Below, one piece after another: positions 1 to 8,739 of a stretch of DNA of 64,000 nucleotides. Under the pieces are notes generated by a model that made no database searches, was not told the origin of the DNA, and worked only from the letters and a program-made list of their open reading frames with translations. The DNA comes from JAJFUI01 sp039698035 (GTDB taxonomy: Bacteria > Planctomycetota > Planctomycetia > Pirellulales > Thermoguttaceae), in the NCBI GenBank assembly GCA_039698035.1, contig JBDKSW010000011.1, positions 1 to 64,000 on the forward strand, in the 5' to 3' direction. The first letter of the stretch is position 1. The number at the start of each line of letters is the position of its first letter. The position numbers were made by a program, and so were the translations under genes.

Positions 1-310
1 CCGACGTCGGCCTCACCCGGTCGCGCCTCGGCTCGGGGTACATGTGTCGGTTCATCGTATCCTCTTGGAAGCCAAGCAGAAACGCGCCGCTCCCAGGCGG
101 CAATGATGTTTACAGCAGTGGTGCAAGAACGCACCTTACGTTACTCAGTTTCTCAGCAACGCAAATAGACGTAAGGCCCTCCTGGTCGCCCTAGCAACTC
201 TCGGCTAGAATTCTGGGCGTGGATGGTCACGATACAGTGCAAGTATGGCGGCTCAATCGGCGTTACGGTGCCGGTGGCTGCGCTGCAATGCCTATCGCCT
301 ACGTACAGAC
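1..310. other. Non-coding stretch at window start
   Basis: No open reading frame here has a credible start, composition or recognisable motif. The short minus-strand frame at 153-344 overlaps the start of the next gene and looks like chance. I see no tRNA, repeat or clear promoter. The window begins mid-region, so upstream context is unknown. Confidence 0.5.
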
Positions 311-1072
311 ATGGGTGTAATCTTCCTATTGCTCCTGGCTGCACTCTGCGCCCTTAGCGGAGTCTTGCCGTGGCGTTTTCGCGGCCGAGGAGTGAATGCC
401 TTCTATCTCGGTATACTGCCTGCCGGGATCGCAGTGCTTTTCGTACTCGTACAATGCAGTCCCAACCCGGCTCACGGCATCGGGCAGGCAATCGAGTGCC
501 TTCTGGCTTTGGCGGCACTTTGTCTTAGCGTGACATTACCAGTGTCACTTCTGGTAATGCTGAAATCGGTCCGCCGCGCAGTCGCGGACGGTCGCGCGTT
601 GTGGCTCCTTGTCGGCATAACAGCCAGCTTCTTCCTTCTACGCGACCTACTCGAGTTTCAGGGTAGTTTCCCATTTAGCGACCTCACACTCGCAGCTCTT
701 GAGTTCGGGTCTGGATGTTCGTTCGCCCACATTGAGCTCGTGGCTGGCATCGTGTTAGCATCAGTCACCGCGATTGGTCTCATGCTGCGTTGGGGACCAA
801 TCGTTCCATCTGCGCTCCTTGGGATCATCGCAATTAAACTGTTCCTGTTTGCCTTCGTTGAACCGAGCTGCGTCGCTTATGAATCTCGCGTGGCCTACCA
901 GTTCGCCATCAACAATGATATGGCCGTTCTACTGTTCGGCATGATCGGTGGCGCGTGTGCCGGGATGATCCTGGATAGCCAGCGCCACCGCGTAGCAGAT
1001 ACTGTCCCCCCACCGCAAACGGATGGCGACGCCTCGGACGTCGAGCATACCGCCCGCCCACCCGACGGCTAG
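311..1072 (+). CDS. Hypothetical polytopic membrane protein
   Basis: This 253-residue protein is mostly hydrophobic, with about seven candidate membrane segments, and ends in a roughly 30-residue hydrophilic tail rich in Pro, Asp and Arg. I chose the ATG at 311 because it opens directly into a hydrophobic segment (MGVIFLLLLAALCALSG); an in-frame start at 245 would add 22 Arg-rich residues. No family is recognised. Codon use looks a little less GC-biased at third positions than in the genes further right. It stands alone, followed by more than 500 bp without a convincing gene. Its role is unknown; inner-membrane location is inferred from hydrophobicity. Confidence 0.6.
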   Translation: MGVIFLLLLAALCALSGVLPWRFRGRGVNAFYLGILPAGIAVLFVLVQCSPNPAHGIGQAIECLLALAALCLSVTLPVSLLVMLKSVRRAVADGRALWLLVGITASFFLLRDLLEFQGSFPFSDLTLAALEFGSGCSFAHIELVAGIVLASVTAIGLMLRWGPIVPSALLGIIAIKLFLFAFVEPSCVAYESRVAYQFAINNDMAVLLFGMIGGACAGMILDSQRHRVADTVPPPQTDGDASDVEHTARPPDG

Positions 1073-1638
1073 CCTGCTGGCGATTTGTTGACACTTACGC
1101 TTCTTCGGCATCGAGAGTCTCCTCGCCACTCAGGGCTGCAAAGACTCTCATGACCACATGGATCAGATTTCGGGAAGCAGGCCAGGGGGTGACCAGCTTC
1201 ACATTCTTGTACCAGGGGTTATGAAGGTACGGGTTGGGGAAGGTCGCTGTGCTGCTGGAGTGCGACCGTAGGCCGAACGGAAGCAGCACAGCCGAGGCTT
1301 CGGAGACTTGCCATTGCCGGTCACTCAGCCAATGCCCTGGTACAGAAAACGGGGGCAGGTCAAGACCGCCAAAACAAAAAACAAGTGAAAGAACGTATGC
1401 ATGATCCAGGTCGGTGTTGCCGCTTTAGCCGCATGCATGTTGTTCAGTATTGCCTCGTACCGCCGCAACCCTCGTCGTGAAAGGTCCCATTGACTGGTTG
1501 CCCAATAATGCGGTCCCTTTTTCGTTACATTTCTGCCGAAGTCTCGCCTCGGTTTCTGGTGAGGCTGCGCGCTATTCCAGCATGCGGCCATTTAGACTAT
1601 ACTTGCTCGGGAGAAGCCCTATCACGCAAGGGGGAATC
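1073..1638. other. Intergenic region before DUF2339 gene
   Basis: This stretch of 566 bp holds only short minus-strand frames (1095-1289 and 1325-1591) with no recognisable domain and weak starts (the first begins with GTG). They could be decayed remnants, but nothing shows it. The right end carries a probable promoter for the downstream gene. Confidence 0.4.
1598..1603 (+). promoter_or_regulatory. Probable -10 box for the DUF2339 gene
   Basis: TATACT (5 of 6 to TATAAT) lies 35 bp before the ATG at 1639. The -35 position 17 bp upstream reads TTCCAG, a weak match. Transcription from here would start near 1610, after the upstream in-frame start at 1450, which supports the ATG at 1639 as the real start. 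Confidence 0.4.
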
Positions 1639-4128
1639 ATGTACCCAGTAAGCCATTTGCTGTCCATGGCCTTTGCTGCAGTACCTTTCGTGCTGCTAGC
1701 GCTAGTAATTTCCTTAATGCGGCGACAGCAGCGAAATCACGAGGACTTGTCGTCCCATCTAGGCCGCATCGAGCAGGAGGTAGACCGAACAAGTAAGCTT
1801 GTCGGGAAGTTGTCCGCGGGTACGCAACAACCCGGTGCGACGGAACATCAGCCAACGCCCCCGACCCCGGCACCACCGGAAGTAGTGCGGCCAGCCAAGC
1901 CAGTCGTTGTGGCCGAACCGCCGCCCAAGCCGTTACTGCCGACGCCGCAAAAGCCATTCGAACCACCTGTTCACTTGAAAGACCGATGGGCCGCTACGTT
2001 TGAGGAACCCTACGTACCGCGCGAGCCTAGCCGGTTCGAAGCAGCCGCCAAGGACATTCTGAGGAAGATTTGGCGCTGGATACTCATTGGCGAGGACGAG
2101 GTGCCTGAGGGTGTGTCGAAGGAATACGCCGTAGCCAGCAACTGGTTGTTGCGGATTGGGGTGCTGATCCTGGTAATGGGTGGTTTCTTCTTTCTGAAGT
2201 ATGCGTTTGAAAAGAACTTGATCGACCAACTGAGCCGCACTTTGCTCGGCGCCGTGGCCGGCTTGGCGATGCTTGTCGTCGGTACGCAGATGCTCGGACG
2301 CAAGTACCATCTGTTCGGCCAGGGGTTGATCGGCGGTGGAATCGCCATGTTGTACGGCTGCGTATTTGTTGCGGCCAGCGCGTATCACCTGATCGGTTCT
2401 CTTCCTGCCTTCATGTTGATGATGCTCGTCACTTGTATCGCCGGCTGGATCTCGGCCAGATTTGACTCGATCCTGGTGGCCGTGCTGGGGATATTAGGTG
2501 GCTATGGGACGCCCGTTATGCTCCAGACCGGCGTGGTGAACTACGTGGGGCTTTACGGTTACCTGTTAATCTTGGGCGTAGGCGTACTGGGCATCAGCTA
2601 CAAGAAAGGTTGGCACCTGTTGAATTATCTCAGCTTCCTGGCCACCTATCTGCTGCTCTTCGGGACGCTGGCGAAATGGCATTATGAGAAGAGCCACTTT
2701 TGGGAGGTCATGCCGTTTCTGGTGGCATTTTTCGCGCTGTTTTCGACAATAACCTTCCTGTTCAACCTAGTAAACCGTCGAAAGTCCACCCTCCTGGAAG
2801 TATTGGGGCTGCTGATAAACGCCGGGGTGTTTTTCGCCGCCAGCTATTCGTTGGTAAAGGAAGCGTATGGTGAGAAATGGGTAGCGGCGGTGAGTCTGGG
2901 ACTGGCCGCCTTCTATGCTGCACACGTCTACTTTTTCCTGCTGCGACGGCTCTTGGATCGGGAATTGCTTCTGTCATTCACGGCCCTGTCGGCGTTTTTC
3001 CTGGCTGTGACTGTACCATTGTTGCTATCGAACCAATGGATCACTGCCAGTTGGGCTATCCAAGCCCTGGTAATGCTCTGGATCGCCGGCAAGTTGGAAA
3101 GCGAGTTCCTGCGGCACATTTCCTATCTGCTCTACGTGATTGTGCTGGGGCGATTCGGATTGGTCGATTTGCGCACCCAATACTTCCGTCACGCCGCATC
3201 GGATCTGTCGACGGTCGATTACTTGTGGCAGATGTTCCAGCGATTGACGGCGCTCGGCATTCCCGTGGCTTCACTGGCTGGAGCGGGTTGGCTGCTGCGG
3301 CAATCGTCACCGAATGTTCGCCTGCCTGTTGGCCGCAATAACGATGTTGAACCGTGGGTTGGCCGGGGTTGGGCAATCGGGGCGATTGTAGCTCTTGTGG
3401 CCGGCATGATATTCCTGGCATTACATCTGGAACTGAACCGCTCATTACTGTTCTTTTGCCCGTCATTGCGTCTGCCGCTGCTTTCGATACTGTGGATCGC
3501 TATGTGCGGGTTCGTATTGTACCAGTACCGCAGCCGGCCGAGCGACGGTCTGTTGGCCATCTTGATGCTGTTGGTGATCGGACTGGTCATAAAGCTGTTC
3601 GTTTTCGATCTGATGGCATGGCATGCCGCTCCAACAATGTGCTATCCTGTCGCGACCTATTCCTTCCTTGAGGCGGGAATCCGATTGCTGGATTTCGGCG
3701 TGATAATCATTTTTCTCGGCTGCAGCTACTATCTATTGGCCGGCAATTCACAGGCCCGCTCGGTCGGCATCCTTTTTGGCAGCACGGCTGTAGCCCTGCT
3801 GCTTGTGTTTTCCACCTTGGAGGTTAATACGTTCCTGTCACGGTACTTCGACGGTTTTCAGGCGGGCGGCGTCTCGATCCTCTGGTCGATCTTTGCCCTG
3901 TCGCTAATTATTGCTGGGATGTGGAAGGATGTGCGAGCGATTCGTTACGTGGGGCTGGCGCTGTTTGCGGTGGTGGCTTTCAAGGTGCTCTTCTCCGACC
4001 TGGACCGACTGGGGCAGCTCTCCCGCATCATTGCCTTCATTCTCCTCGGAATACTGTCGCTCGCGGGATCGTTTGTGTACCTGAAGTGCCGCCCACTGTT
4101 GGCCGCGGCTCGGAAAAAGGATGACTAG
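1639..4128 (+). CDS. DUF2339 family membrane protein
   Basis: An 829-residue protein with one N-terminal membrane anchor (residues ~5-30), a charged helical stretch with heptad-like spacing (~30-60), a Pro-rich linker with repeated PTPP/PAPP/PKP (~65-130), and then a very long C-terminal half made almost entirely of membrane helices (more than 20 candidates). This layout is typical of DUF2339 integral membrane proteins, whose molecular function is not established. The ATG at 1639 has a good ribosome site (AAGGGGGA just upstream) and a -10 box before it; the longer frame from 1450 is rejected. The stop is followed after 2 bp by the next gene, so the two are surely cotranscribed. The DUF2339-DUF3999 pairing is a known recurrent neighbourhood and suggests a shared envelope function. 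Confidence 0.85.
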   Translation: MYPVSHLLSMAFAAVPFVLLALVISLMRRQQRNHEDLSSHLGRIEQEVDRTSKLVGKLSAGTQQPGATEHQPTPPTPAPPEVVRPAKPVVVAEPPPKPLLPTPQKPFEPPVHLKDRWAATFEEPYVPREPSRFEAAAKDILRKIWRWILIGEDEVPEGVSKEYAVASNWLLRIGVLILVMGGFFFLKYAFEKNLIDQLSRTLLGAVAGLAMLVVGTQMLGRKYHLFGQGLIGGGIAMLYGCVFVAASAYHLIGSLPAFMLMMLVTCIAGWISARFDSILVAVLGILGGYGTPVMLQTGVVNYVGLYGYLLILGVGVLGISYKKGWHLLNYLSFLATYLLLFGTLAKWHYEKSHFWEVMPFLVAFFALFSTITFLFNLVNRRKSTLLEVLGLLINAGVFFAASYSLVKEAYGEKWVAAVSLGLAAFYAAHVYFFLLRRLLDRELLLSFTALSAFFLAVTVPLLLSNQWITASWAIQALVMLWIAGKLESEFLRHISYLLYVIVLGRFGLVDLRTQYFRHAASDLSTVDYLWQMFQRLTALGIPVASLAGAGWLLRQSSPNVRLPVGRNNDVEPWVGRGWAIGAIVALVAGMIFLALHLELNRSLLFFCPSLRLPLLSILWIAMCGFVLYQYRSRPSDGLLAILMLLVIGLVIKLFVFDLMAWHAAPTMCYPVATYSFLEAGIRLLDFGVIIIFLGCSYYLLAGNSQARSVGILFGSTAVALLLVFSTLEVNTFLSRYFDGFQAGGVSILWSIFALSLIIAGMWKDVRAIRYVGLALFAVVAFKVLFSDLDRLGQLSRIIAFILLGILSLAGSFVYLKCRPLLAAARKKDD

Positions 4129-4130
4129 CG

Positions 4131-5501
4131 ATGGTGCGCACATTGATGTGTTGCTGGTTGCTGGGGTTTGCGCTGCAAAGCTTTGCCGCTCAGCCCGAGA
4201 TGTTTCGTTTCTCCAAGCCGATCAACCGGGATCAGATCAGCAAGGAAACGATCCTCTCGGTTATTCTGGACAGTGACGTTTATGCGGCCACGCGTTCTGA
4301 CTTTCGAGACTTGCGGATTTTCGACAATCAGGGGCACGAGACACCGTATCTGATTGAGAAAGTTACCGAGCCGCGGATGCACACCTTGCGAACACTTTGT
4401 GGCAGCACGGTCAAGGCATTGCACAAACACGCCGAAGAACTCGACGTCTTGCTGCGGCTGGACACCGACGCACCGGCCGCCGATGGCTTGAGCATTGTCA
4501 CGCCTTTGACCGACTACGAACGGCGGGTGCACGTATATGGCAGCGATGACGGCGCAGATTGGAAGCCACTGGTGGGCGAACGGCTGATTTTCGACTACTC
4601 CCGCTATATGGACGTCAGCAACCGGGAGATTCGCCTGCCCAAGAACAGCTACCGGTGGCTCAAGGTTAGCATTGCTGGCATTATCGACGCCAAGGAGTCG
4701 CCTTTTGTAGAGCTAAACCGCAAGTTCCGAAGTGGTAATGAGGCTGAGCGAAGTGAAAAGACGGTGCTGGAGCGGCGACCGTTCCGTATTGATCGCATTG
4801 AGTTGTGGCACGACACCACGGAGAAACTGTCGGAGAACGAACGGAAGATTGATTATCGAGTCGTCAAGTGGCGAGTGGAAGAAGATACCTCCGACAAGGC
4901 TACGATTATTTTCGTGACCATGCGTAGCGAACCTTTGACAGAACTAGTGCTGGCGACGTCAAGCCGCAATTTTCATCGTTCCGCCGCAGTGCAAGTCCCG
5001 GTGAAGCGTGGGGTCCGCACCGAGTGGATTGAGATCGGTTGTGACCGGCTGTCACTACTGGATTTCGGTGGTTACCGCAAGGAATCACTGGGCGTTTTCT
5101 TTCCTGAGCGGCGCGAGTCGGAATATCGCATCGTGGTACACAACCAGGACAGTCCGTCGCTAACAGTTCAAGGGGTGACTGCGCAGGGAAATGTGTATCG
5201 AGCGGTCTTTCTGGCAGCCGCGGACCAAAACTACCGCCTTTGCTATGGCTCGGACGAGTCCGAGCCGCCGCGCTACGACATCGCGGCGGTGTTGACCCCG
5301 CTACGTCAGAAATCGACTGTGGGCGAGGGCCGACTGGGGCAGCAAGTCGGCAATGCTGCCGCAAGCGTTCACCACTTTACGTTCCACGCAATCCTCATTA
5401 ACCCAATATTTTTGGGAGTAGTCGTCGTGGGATTGGTTGCCTTGCTCGGTCTGGCCTTGTTCCGTGCCGCACGGCGGATCAACGAGATTCCCATGGAATA
5501 A
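4131..5501 (+). CDS. DUF3999 family envelope protein
   Basis: A 456-residue protein with a signal peptide (MVRTLMCCWLLGFALQSFAA), a large extracytoplasmic beta-rich region, and a single C-terminal membrane helix at about residues 420-445 (FLGVVVVGLVALLGLALF) followed by a short basic tail. This fits the DUF3999 family. The phrase SDVYAATRSDFRDLRIFDNQGHETPY near residues 50-75 resembles the conserved N-terminal part of that family, where a carbohydrate-binding-like sandwich is usually predicted. It begins 2 bp after the DUF2339 stop, so translation is probably coupled. The two products probably sit together in the cytoplasmic membrane, but the task they perform is unknown. Confidence 0.8.
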   Translation: MVRTLMCCWLLGFALQSFAAQPEMFRFSKPINRDQISKETILSVILDSDVYAATRSDFRDLRIFDNQGHETPYLIEKVTEPRMHTLRTLCGSTVKALHKHAEELDVLLRLDTDAPAADGLSIVTPLTDYERRVHVYGSDDGADWKPLVGERLIFDYSRYMDVSNREIRLPKNSYRWLKVSIAGIIDAKESPFVELNRKFRSGNEAERSEKTVLERRPFRIDRIELWHDTTEKLSENERKIDYRVVKWRVEEDTSDKATIIFVTMRSEPLTELVLATSSRNFHRSAAVQVPVKRGVRTEWIEIGCDRLSLLDFGGYRKESLGVFFPERRESEYRIVVHNQDSPSLTVQGVTAQGNVYRAVFLAAADQNYRLCYGSDESEPPRYDIAAVLTPLRQKSTVGEGRLGQQVGNAAASVHHFTFHAILINPIFLGVVVVGLVALLGLALFRAARRINEIPME

Positions 5502-5708
5502 CCCGAGGGCCAGAATCCAGTCGTAGTGGCATTGCCACCGGGACCCCACAACGTTCTGATTTTCCTGCCGGTGGAACTCGTTCGGCGAATCAGCGTTTTC
5601 CACAGAGCAGGCGTATCCCCGTTTGCTCGCTCTTAACGCATGTCCGGCAAAATGGGTAAACTGGTTGTCTGGCGACGGACCACTTTGCCTCGGATTTTGG
5701 CCGGGCCG

Positions 5709-5746
5709 AAAAAAGAAGGACTCGCGGCAAGCCCGTAAGTCCTTCT
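5709..5746 (-). terminator. Rho-independent terminator of tRNA-Leu
   Basis: On the minus strand, 9 bp beyond the tRNA 3' end, AGAAGGACT (5738-5746 complement) pairs perfectly with AGTCCTTCT (5714-5722 complement) around a 15-nt loop. A run of five Ts follows (5709-5713 complement). Position and shape fit an intrinsic terminator dedicated to the tRNA. Confidence 0.8.
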
Positions 5747-5755
5747 ATATCAAGG

Positions 5756-5840
5756 TAGCCGAGGCGGGAATCGAACCCGCACGCCCGGTAAAGGGCACGG
5801 GATTTTAAATCCCGAGCGTCTGCCATTCCGCCACTCGGCC
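5756..5840 (-). tRNA. tRNA-Leu (anticodon UAA)
   Basis: The minus strand folds into a complete class II tRNA of 85 nt. The acceptor stem is GGCCGAG with CTCGGCT (first pair G-U) and discriminator A73. The D arm contains the usual TGGC...GGCAGACGC. The anticodon stem CGGGA/TCCCG encloses the loop TTTAAAA with anticodon TAA. A long variable arm (TGCCC...GGGCG) marks it as leucine, and the T arm is GCGGG-TTCGATT-CCCGC. The CCA end is not encoded directly after A73. It reads UUA codons, which are rare in this GC-rich sequence. It stands alone with a terminator just downstream. Confidence 0.97.
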
Positions 5841-6017
5841 AAACATGTAAGACGGGGAAGCAATCTGCGATTCAACGTACAAACTGCGGGGGCCGGGGTC
5901 AAGCCGTGCGGGGGCAGCGTTCGACCTTGCGTCAAACGGCCGGATTCGCGTATCCTGCACACCGATTTTAGGCGTCGGCGTCGCCTCCAGTTGCCCTAGG
6001 CGTTTCGCACTTCCACG

Positions 6018-6491
6018 ATGGACTACGAAGTTCAGCACAGCACGCGGCATTGCGCAACCACGGGCAGGGAGTTCGCGCCGGGCGAGAAATATTACTCCGT
6101 GCTGCTCGAAGAGGGGGCATCGCTTCGGCGTTACGACTACGGGGCAGAGGTGTGGCAGGGCCCGCCCGAGGCGGCCGTCGGCTGGTGGCAATCGGAGGTG
6201 CCCGACCGATCGGCGGCACGGAAGCATTGGGCGCCCAACGACGTCATGCTCGACTTTTGGGACCGCTTGGCCGATCAGCCAGGCCGGGAAGATATGCGTT
6301 ACGTGCTGACGCTGCTGCTGGCCCGGCGGCGAGTCTTTCGCTGGGAGGATGAGAAGCGGGACGCCTCGGGCCAGGACGTGTTGGTAGTGTATTGCCCTCG
6401 GCGCGAGACGACGTATGAAGTGCCGGCCGTGACGCCAAGCGAGCCTCGCGCCGTTGAAATCCAGGAGGAGTTGGCTGAGTTGCTGCGCTAG
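6018..6491 (+). CDS. Conserved hypothetical protein
   Basis: A 157-residue soluble protein starting MDYEVQHSTRHCATTGREF. The N-terminal part has a Cys/His pair (HCATTGREFAPGEKYYS) that resembles a small beta-strand or zinc-ribbon-like start, though only one Cys is present there. The middle is rich in Trp and Asp. Proteins beginning with this kind of CxxTGRxFxPGExYYS phrase are, from memory, common in planctomycetes and of unknown function. No signal peptide or membrane segment. It precedes a run of lipoprotein and protease genes on the same strand with a 25-bp gap, so it may be cotranscribed with them. Confidence 0.75.
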   Translation: MDYEVQHSTRHCATTGREFAPGEKYYSVLLEEGASLRRYDYGAEVWQGPPEAAVGWWQSEVPDRSAARKHWAPNDVMLDFWDRLADQPGREDMRYVLTLLLARRRVFRWEDEKRDASGQDVLVVYCPRRETTYEVPAVTPSEPRAVEIQEELAELLR

Positions 6492-6516
6492 GCTGAAACC
6501 GAGAGACCCCATTGTC

Positions 6517-6699
6517 ATGACGAAGGGCAGCCGCGTCCGGAAGTCTCTGCTGGCGACATTGATGCTGATTATGCTGTCGGCCGGTTGCAGTTCCTCTTAC
6601 AACGCGACTCGTGACCCCGTGCAAAAATGCTCTTTCGAGCAGCCGCTTCGAACGCTCGACCTGAATTGGCAAACCACGGAACTCGGCTCCCGATTCTGA
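6517..6699 (+). CDS. Small predicted lipoprotein
   Basis: A 60-residue protein with a basic N-terminus (MTKGSRVRK), a hydrophobic stretch and the lipobox LSAG-C at residues ~21-25, so Cys would be lipidated after cleavage by signal peptidase II. The mature part is only about 36 residues and has no recognised motif. The ATG at 6517 lies 26 bp after the upstream stop, and the next gene starts 17 bp after its stop. Its place inside a tight run of envelope genes supports it as real. It may be an anchor or a small partner of the LolA-like protein that follows; this is a guess. Confidence 0.6.
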   Translation: MTKGSRVRKSLLATLMLIMLSAGCSSSYNATRDPVQKCSFEQPLRTLDLNWQTTELGSRF

Positions 6700-6715
6700 C
6701 CACGATCCATTGCCT

Positions 6716-7648
6716 ATGAACGCCTACCAGCGCCGCTGTCTGCCGCTCATTTGCCTGGGCCTGTTCGCCCTGAGCGGCGCTAGTTGTCCGAAAACGTTCT
6801 TGCACCCCGATTCGCAGCCCCGCGCGTTGTCGACCGCGCCAACGTTGGATCAAATCATCGAGGTCGTCAACCGCAACAACTCGCAAATTCGATCGTTCTC
6901 GTCGAATCGGGCGTCGCTGAGCGGGCCAACGCTGCCGACCACGCTGAGGGCCAATATCGCCTTCGAGCGGCCGGGGCGGTTGCGATTGCGGGCCGAGACG
7001 GGCATCACCGGGCCAGAGCTCGATCTGGGCAGCAACGACGAATTGTTCTGGTTCTGGGTCCGTCGCAACCAGCCGCCGGCCATGTACTTTTGCCGCCACA
7101 ACCAGTTCGCCGCCAGTCAAGCCCGGACGATGATCCCGTTCGAGCCGGCGTGGCTCATCGAGGCCTTGGGCATCGTCGAGTTGAACCCCTCGCTGGCCTA
7201 TCAGGGGCCGTACTTCCTGAAGAACGATCGGCTTCGCATCGACACGATCCGCGAAACGCCGCAAGGACCGGCAACCAAGGTCATTCTTATTGACGGGGCA
7301 CGCGGCTGGGTGCTCGAGCAGCACTTGTTCGACGCCCGGCGAAAGCTGTTGGCCAGCTCGGCGGCCAGCGGCCATCGGCGCGACCCGCTGAGCGGCCTGG
7401 TCATGCCGACGGCCGTGCAATTGAACTGCCCGCCCGCGCAACTGACCTTGCGAATCGACCTGGGCAACGTCGAGATCAACCGGTCGCTGGGCGATCCGGC
7501 CTCGCTCTGGTCGATGCCGAGCTATCCGGACACGCCCATCGTCGACATGGGTGATCCGAGGTTTCAGCCTGCAACCGTGGCTGCTCCGCCGGCCGCTCCA
7601 GCCAATCAGCCGACGACCCAATCGCAGTGGCGACGCATGGCTCGATAA
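6716..7648 (+). CDS. LolA/LolB-like envelope protein
   Basis: A 310-residue protein with a signal peptide ending near GASC (residues ~20-24), a possible but weak lipobox. The sequence after it (TLDQIIEVVNRNNSQIRSF, then LRANIAFERPGRLRLRAE) follows the pattern of lipoprotein-carrier-like folds: an N-terminal helix and then strands that describe a coating or lipid-binding sheet. A Pro/Ala/Gln-rich tail closes it. Function is inferred only: binding of a lipid or lipoprotein in the periplasm. The ATG at 6716 is preferred to a TTG 6 bp earlier. It follows the small lipoprotein closely. Confidence 0.6.
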   Translation: MNAYQRRCLPLICLGLFALSGASCPKTFLHPDSQPRALSTAPTLDQIIEVVNRNNSQIRSFSSNRASLSGPTLPTTLRANIAFERPGRLRLRAETGITGPELDLGSNDELFWFWVRRNQPPAMYFCRHNQFAASQARTMIPFEPAWLIEALGIVELNPSLAYQGPYFLKNDRLRIDTIRETPQGPATKVILIDGARGWVLEQHLFDARRKLLASSAASGHRRDPLSGLVMPTAVQLNCPPAQLTLRIDLGNVEINRSLGDPASLWSMPSYPDTPIVDMGDPRFQPATVAAPPAAPANQPTTQSQWRRMAR

Positions 7649-7761
7649 ATCGCTTCTTGCTCGCCGCGGCTGCGGCACGGAAGCCTGAAAGAAGCGTCGA
7701 GGTCAACTCTCCAGCGAGCCGGCATGGCAGCGTTTTGGCGAATTTGGTAACATTTCGGCCC

Positions 7762-8556
7762 GTGCGACATTTGGCCCCGCTACTTGCCGTCCTGTTGTTG
7801 GCCGGCTGCGCCGGCTCGTTGGCCGGGCGGCTGACGCTGCCGGATCGCAATTCGCTCGTGCGCGACCAGTTGGTTATCCACGGCGACTTCCCGCTTTCGG
7901 CCCATCATCGGCTGTTCGAGGAGCTGACCTCGCAACGGGCCGATCTGTGTCGTCGGCTCGCTCTGCCATCGTCGGATGAGCCCATTCACGTCTATCTGTT
8001 CGAGACGTCCGAGCGTTTCCAGGGCTTCATGCATCTGCATTACCCCAAGTTCCCGGATCGGCGAGCGTTCTTCGTCGAGACGGACGCCGAGTTGATCGTG
8101 TATGCCCAGTGGGGCGATCGGATGGCCGACGACCTTCGGCACGAGGTGACGCATGCGTATCTTCATGCGGTGACGCCGAACGTGCCGGTTTGGCTTGACG
8201 AGGGAATCGCCAAATACTTTGAGGTCCCGCGAGGCAGCCGTGGTCTGAACCGGCCTCTGCTGGAACGGCTTCTGACGCGAGTGCATCAGGAACACTGGCA
8301 GCCCGACCTGCGACGGCTCGAAGGACTTCGCGGGTCCGATGTCATGACGCAGGACGATTACGCCGAGGCCTGGGCATGGATCCATTTTCTCGTAGAGTCG
8401 CAGCCGGAGCGGCTTGAACTGCTGCGGGCCTATTTCGCGGAACTTCGGCGCGACGGCGCCGCGACGCCGCTCTCAACTCGACTGAGCGCAACGCTTAGCC
8501 ACCCGGAGGCCGCGATGTTGGAACACGTCGCCCGACTCGAACGAGGCGACTGGTAG
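7762..8556 (+). CDS. Lipoprotein zinc metallopeptidase, MA-like
   Basis: A 264-residue protein with signal peptide RHLAPLLAVLLLAGC and a clear lipobox (LAG-C). The centre carries the zinc-peptidase motif HEVTHAYLH, followed 13 residues later by WLDEGIAKYFE, which supplies the third, glutamate ligand typical of gluzincins and the peptidase MA-like/DUF1570 group. The two zinc His and catalytic Glu are present, so it is probably active. The GTG at 7762 places the signal peptide at the N-terminus; the longer frame from 7627 overlaps the previous gene and adds a region without signal character. Substrate is unknown; an envelope protein or peptide is likely given the neighbours. Confidence 0.75.
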   Translation: MRHLAPLLAVLLLAGCAGSLAGRLTLPDRNSLVRDQLVIHGDFPLSAHHRLFEELTSQRADLCRRLALPSSDEPIHVYLFETSERFQGFMHLHYPKFPDRRAFFVETDAELIVYAQWGDRMADDLRHEVTHAYLHAVTPNVPVWLDEGIAKYFEVPRGSRGLNRPLLERLLTRVHQEHWQPDLRRLEGLRGSDVMTQDDYAEAWAWIHFLVESQPERLELLRAYFAELRRDGAATPLSTRLSATLSHPEAAMLEHVARLERGDW

Positions 8557-8681
8557 GCCTGCGCACTCACCGACTTCACCATGCGTCTGTCTTCCTCGCG
8601 TTCAGCACGACATGTGCCGTTGCGGCGTAAAACGGACGCATTTTCGCGGAAAGCCGGCTCGAACTGGGCCCTCTCGTCCGC

Positions 8682-8687
8682 TATACT
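8682..8687 (+). promoter_or_regulatory. Probable -10 box for the HtrA-type gene
   Basis: TATACT lies 52 bp before the ATG at 8740; the -35 region is poor. A transcript from here would start near 8694, which rules out the in-frame start at 8581 and supports 8740. Confidence 0.35.
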
Positions 8688-8739
8688 CAGACAACTGACA
8701 GTGGCAACTATCGGTTCATATCGAACACTCCTGAAGGCC

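Noticed and set aside
1095..1289. Minus-strand frame of 64 residues
   Set aside because: GTG start, no recognisable motif and isolated; might be a relic but evidence is missing.
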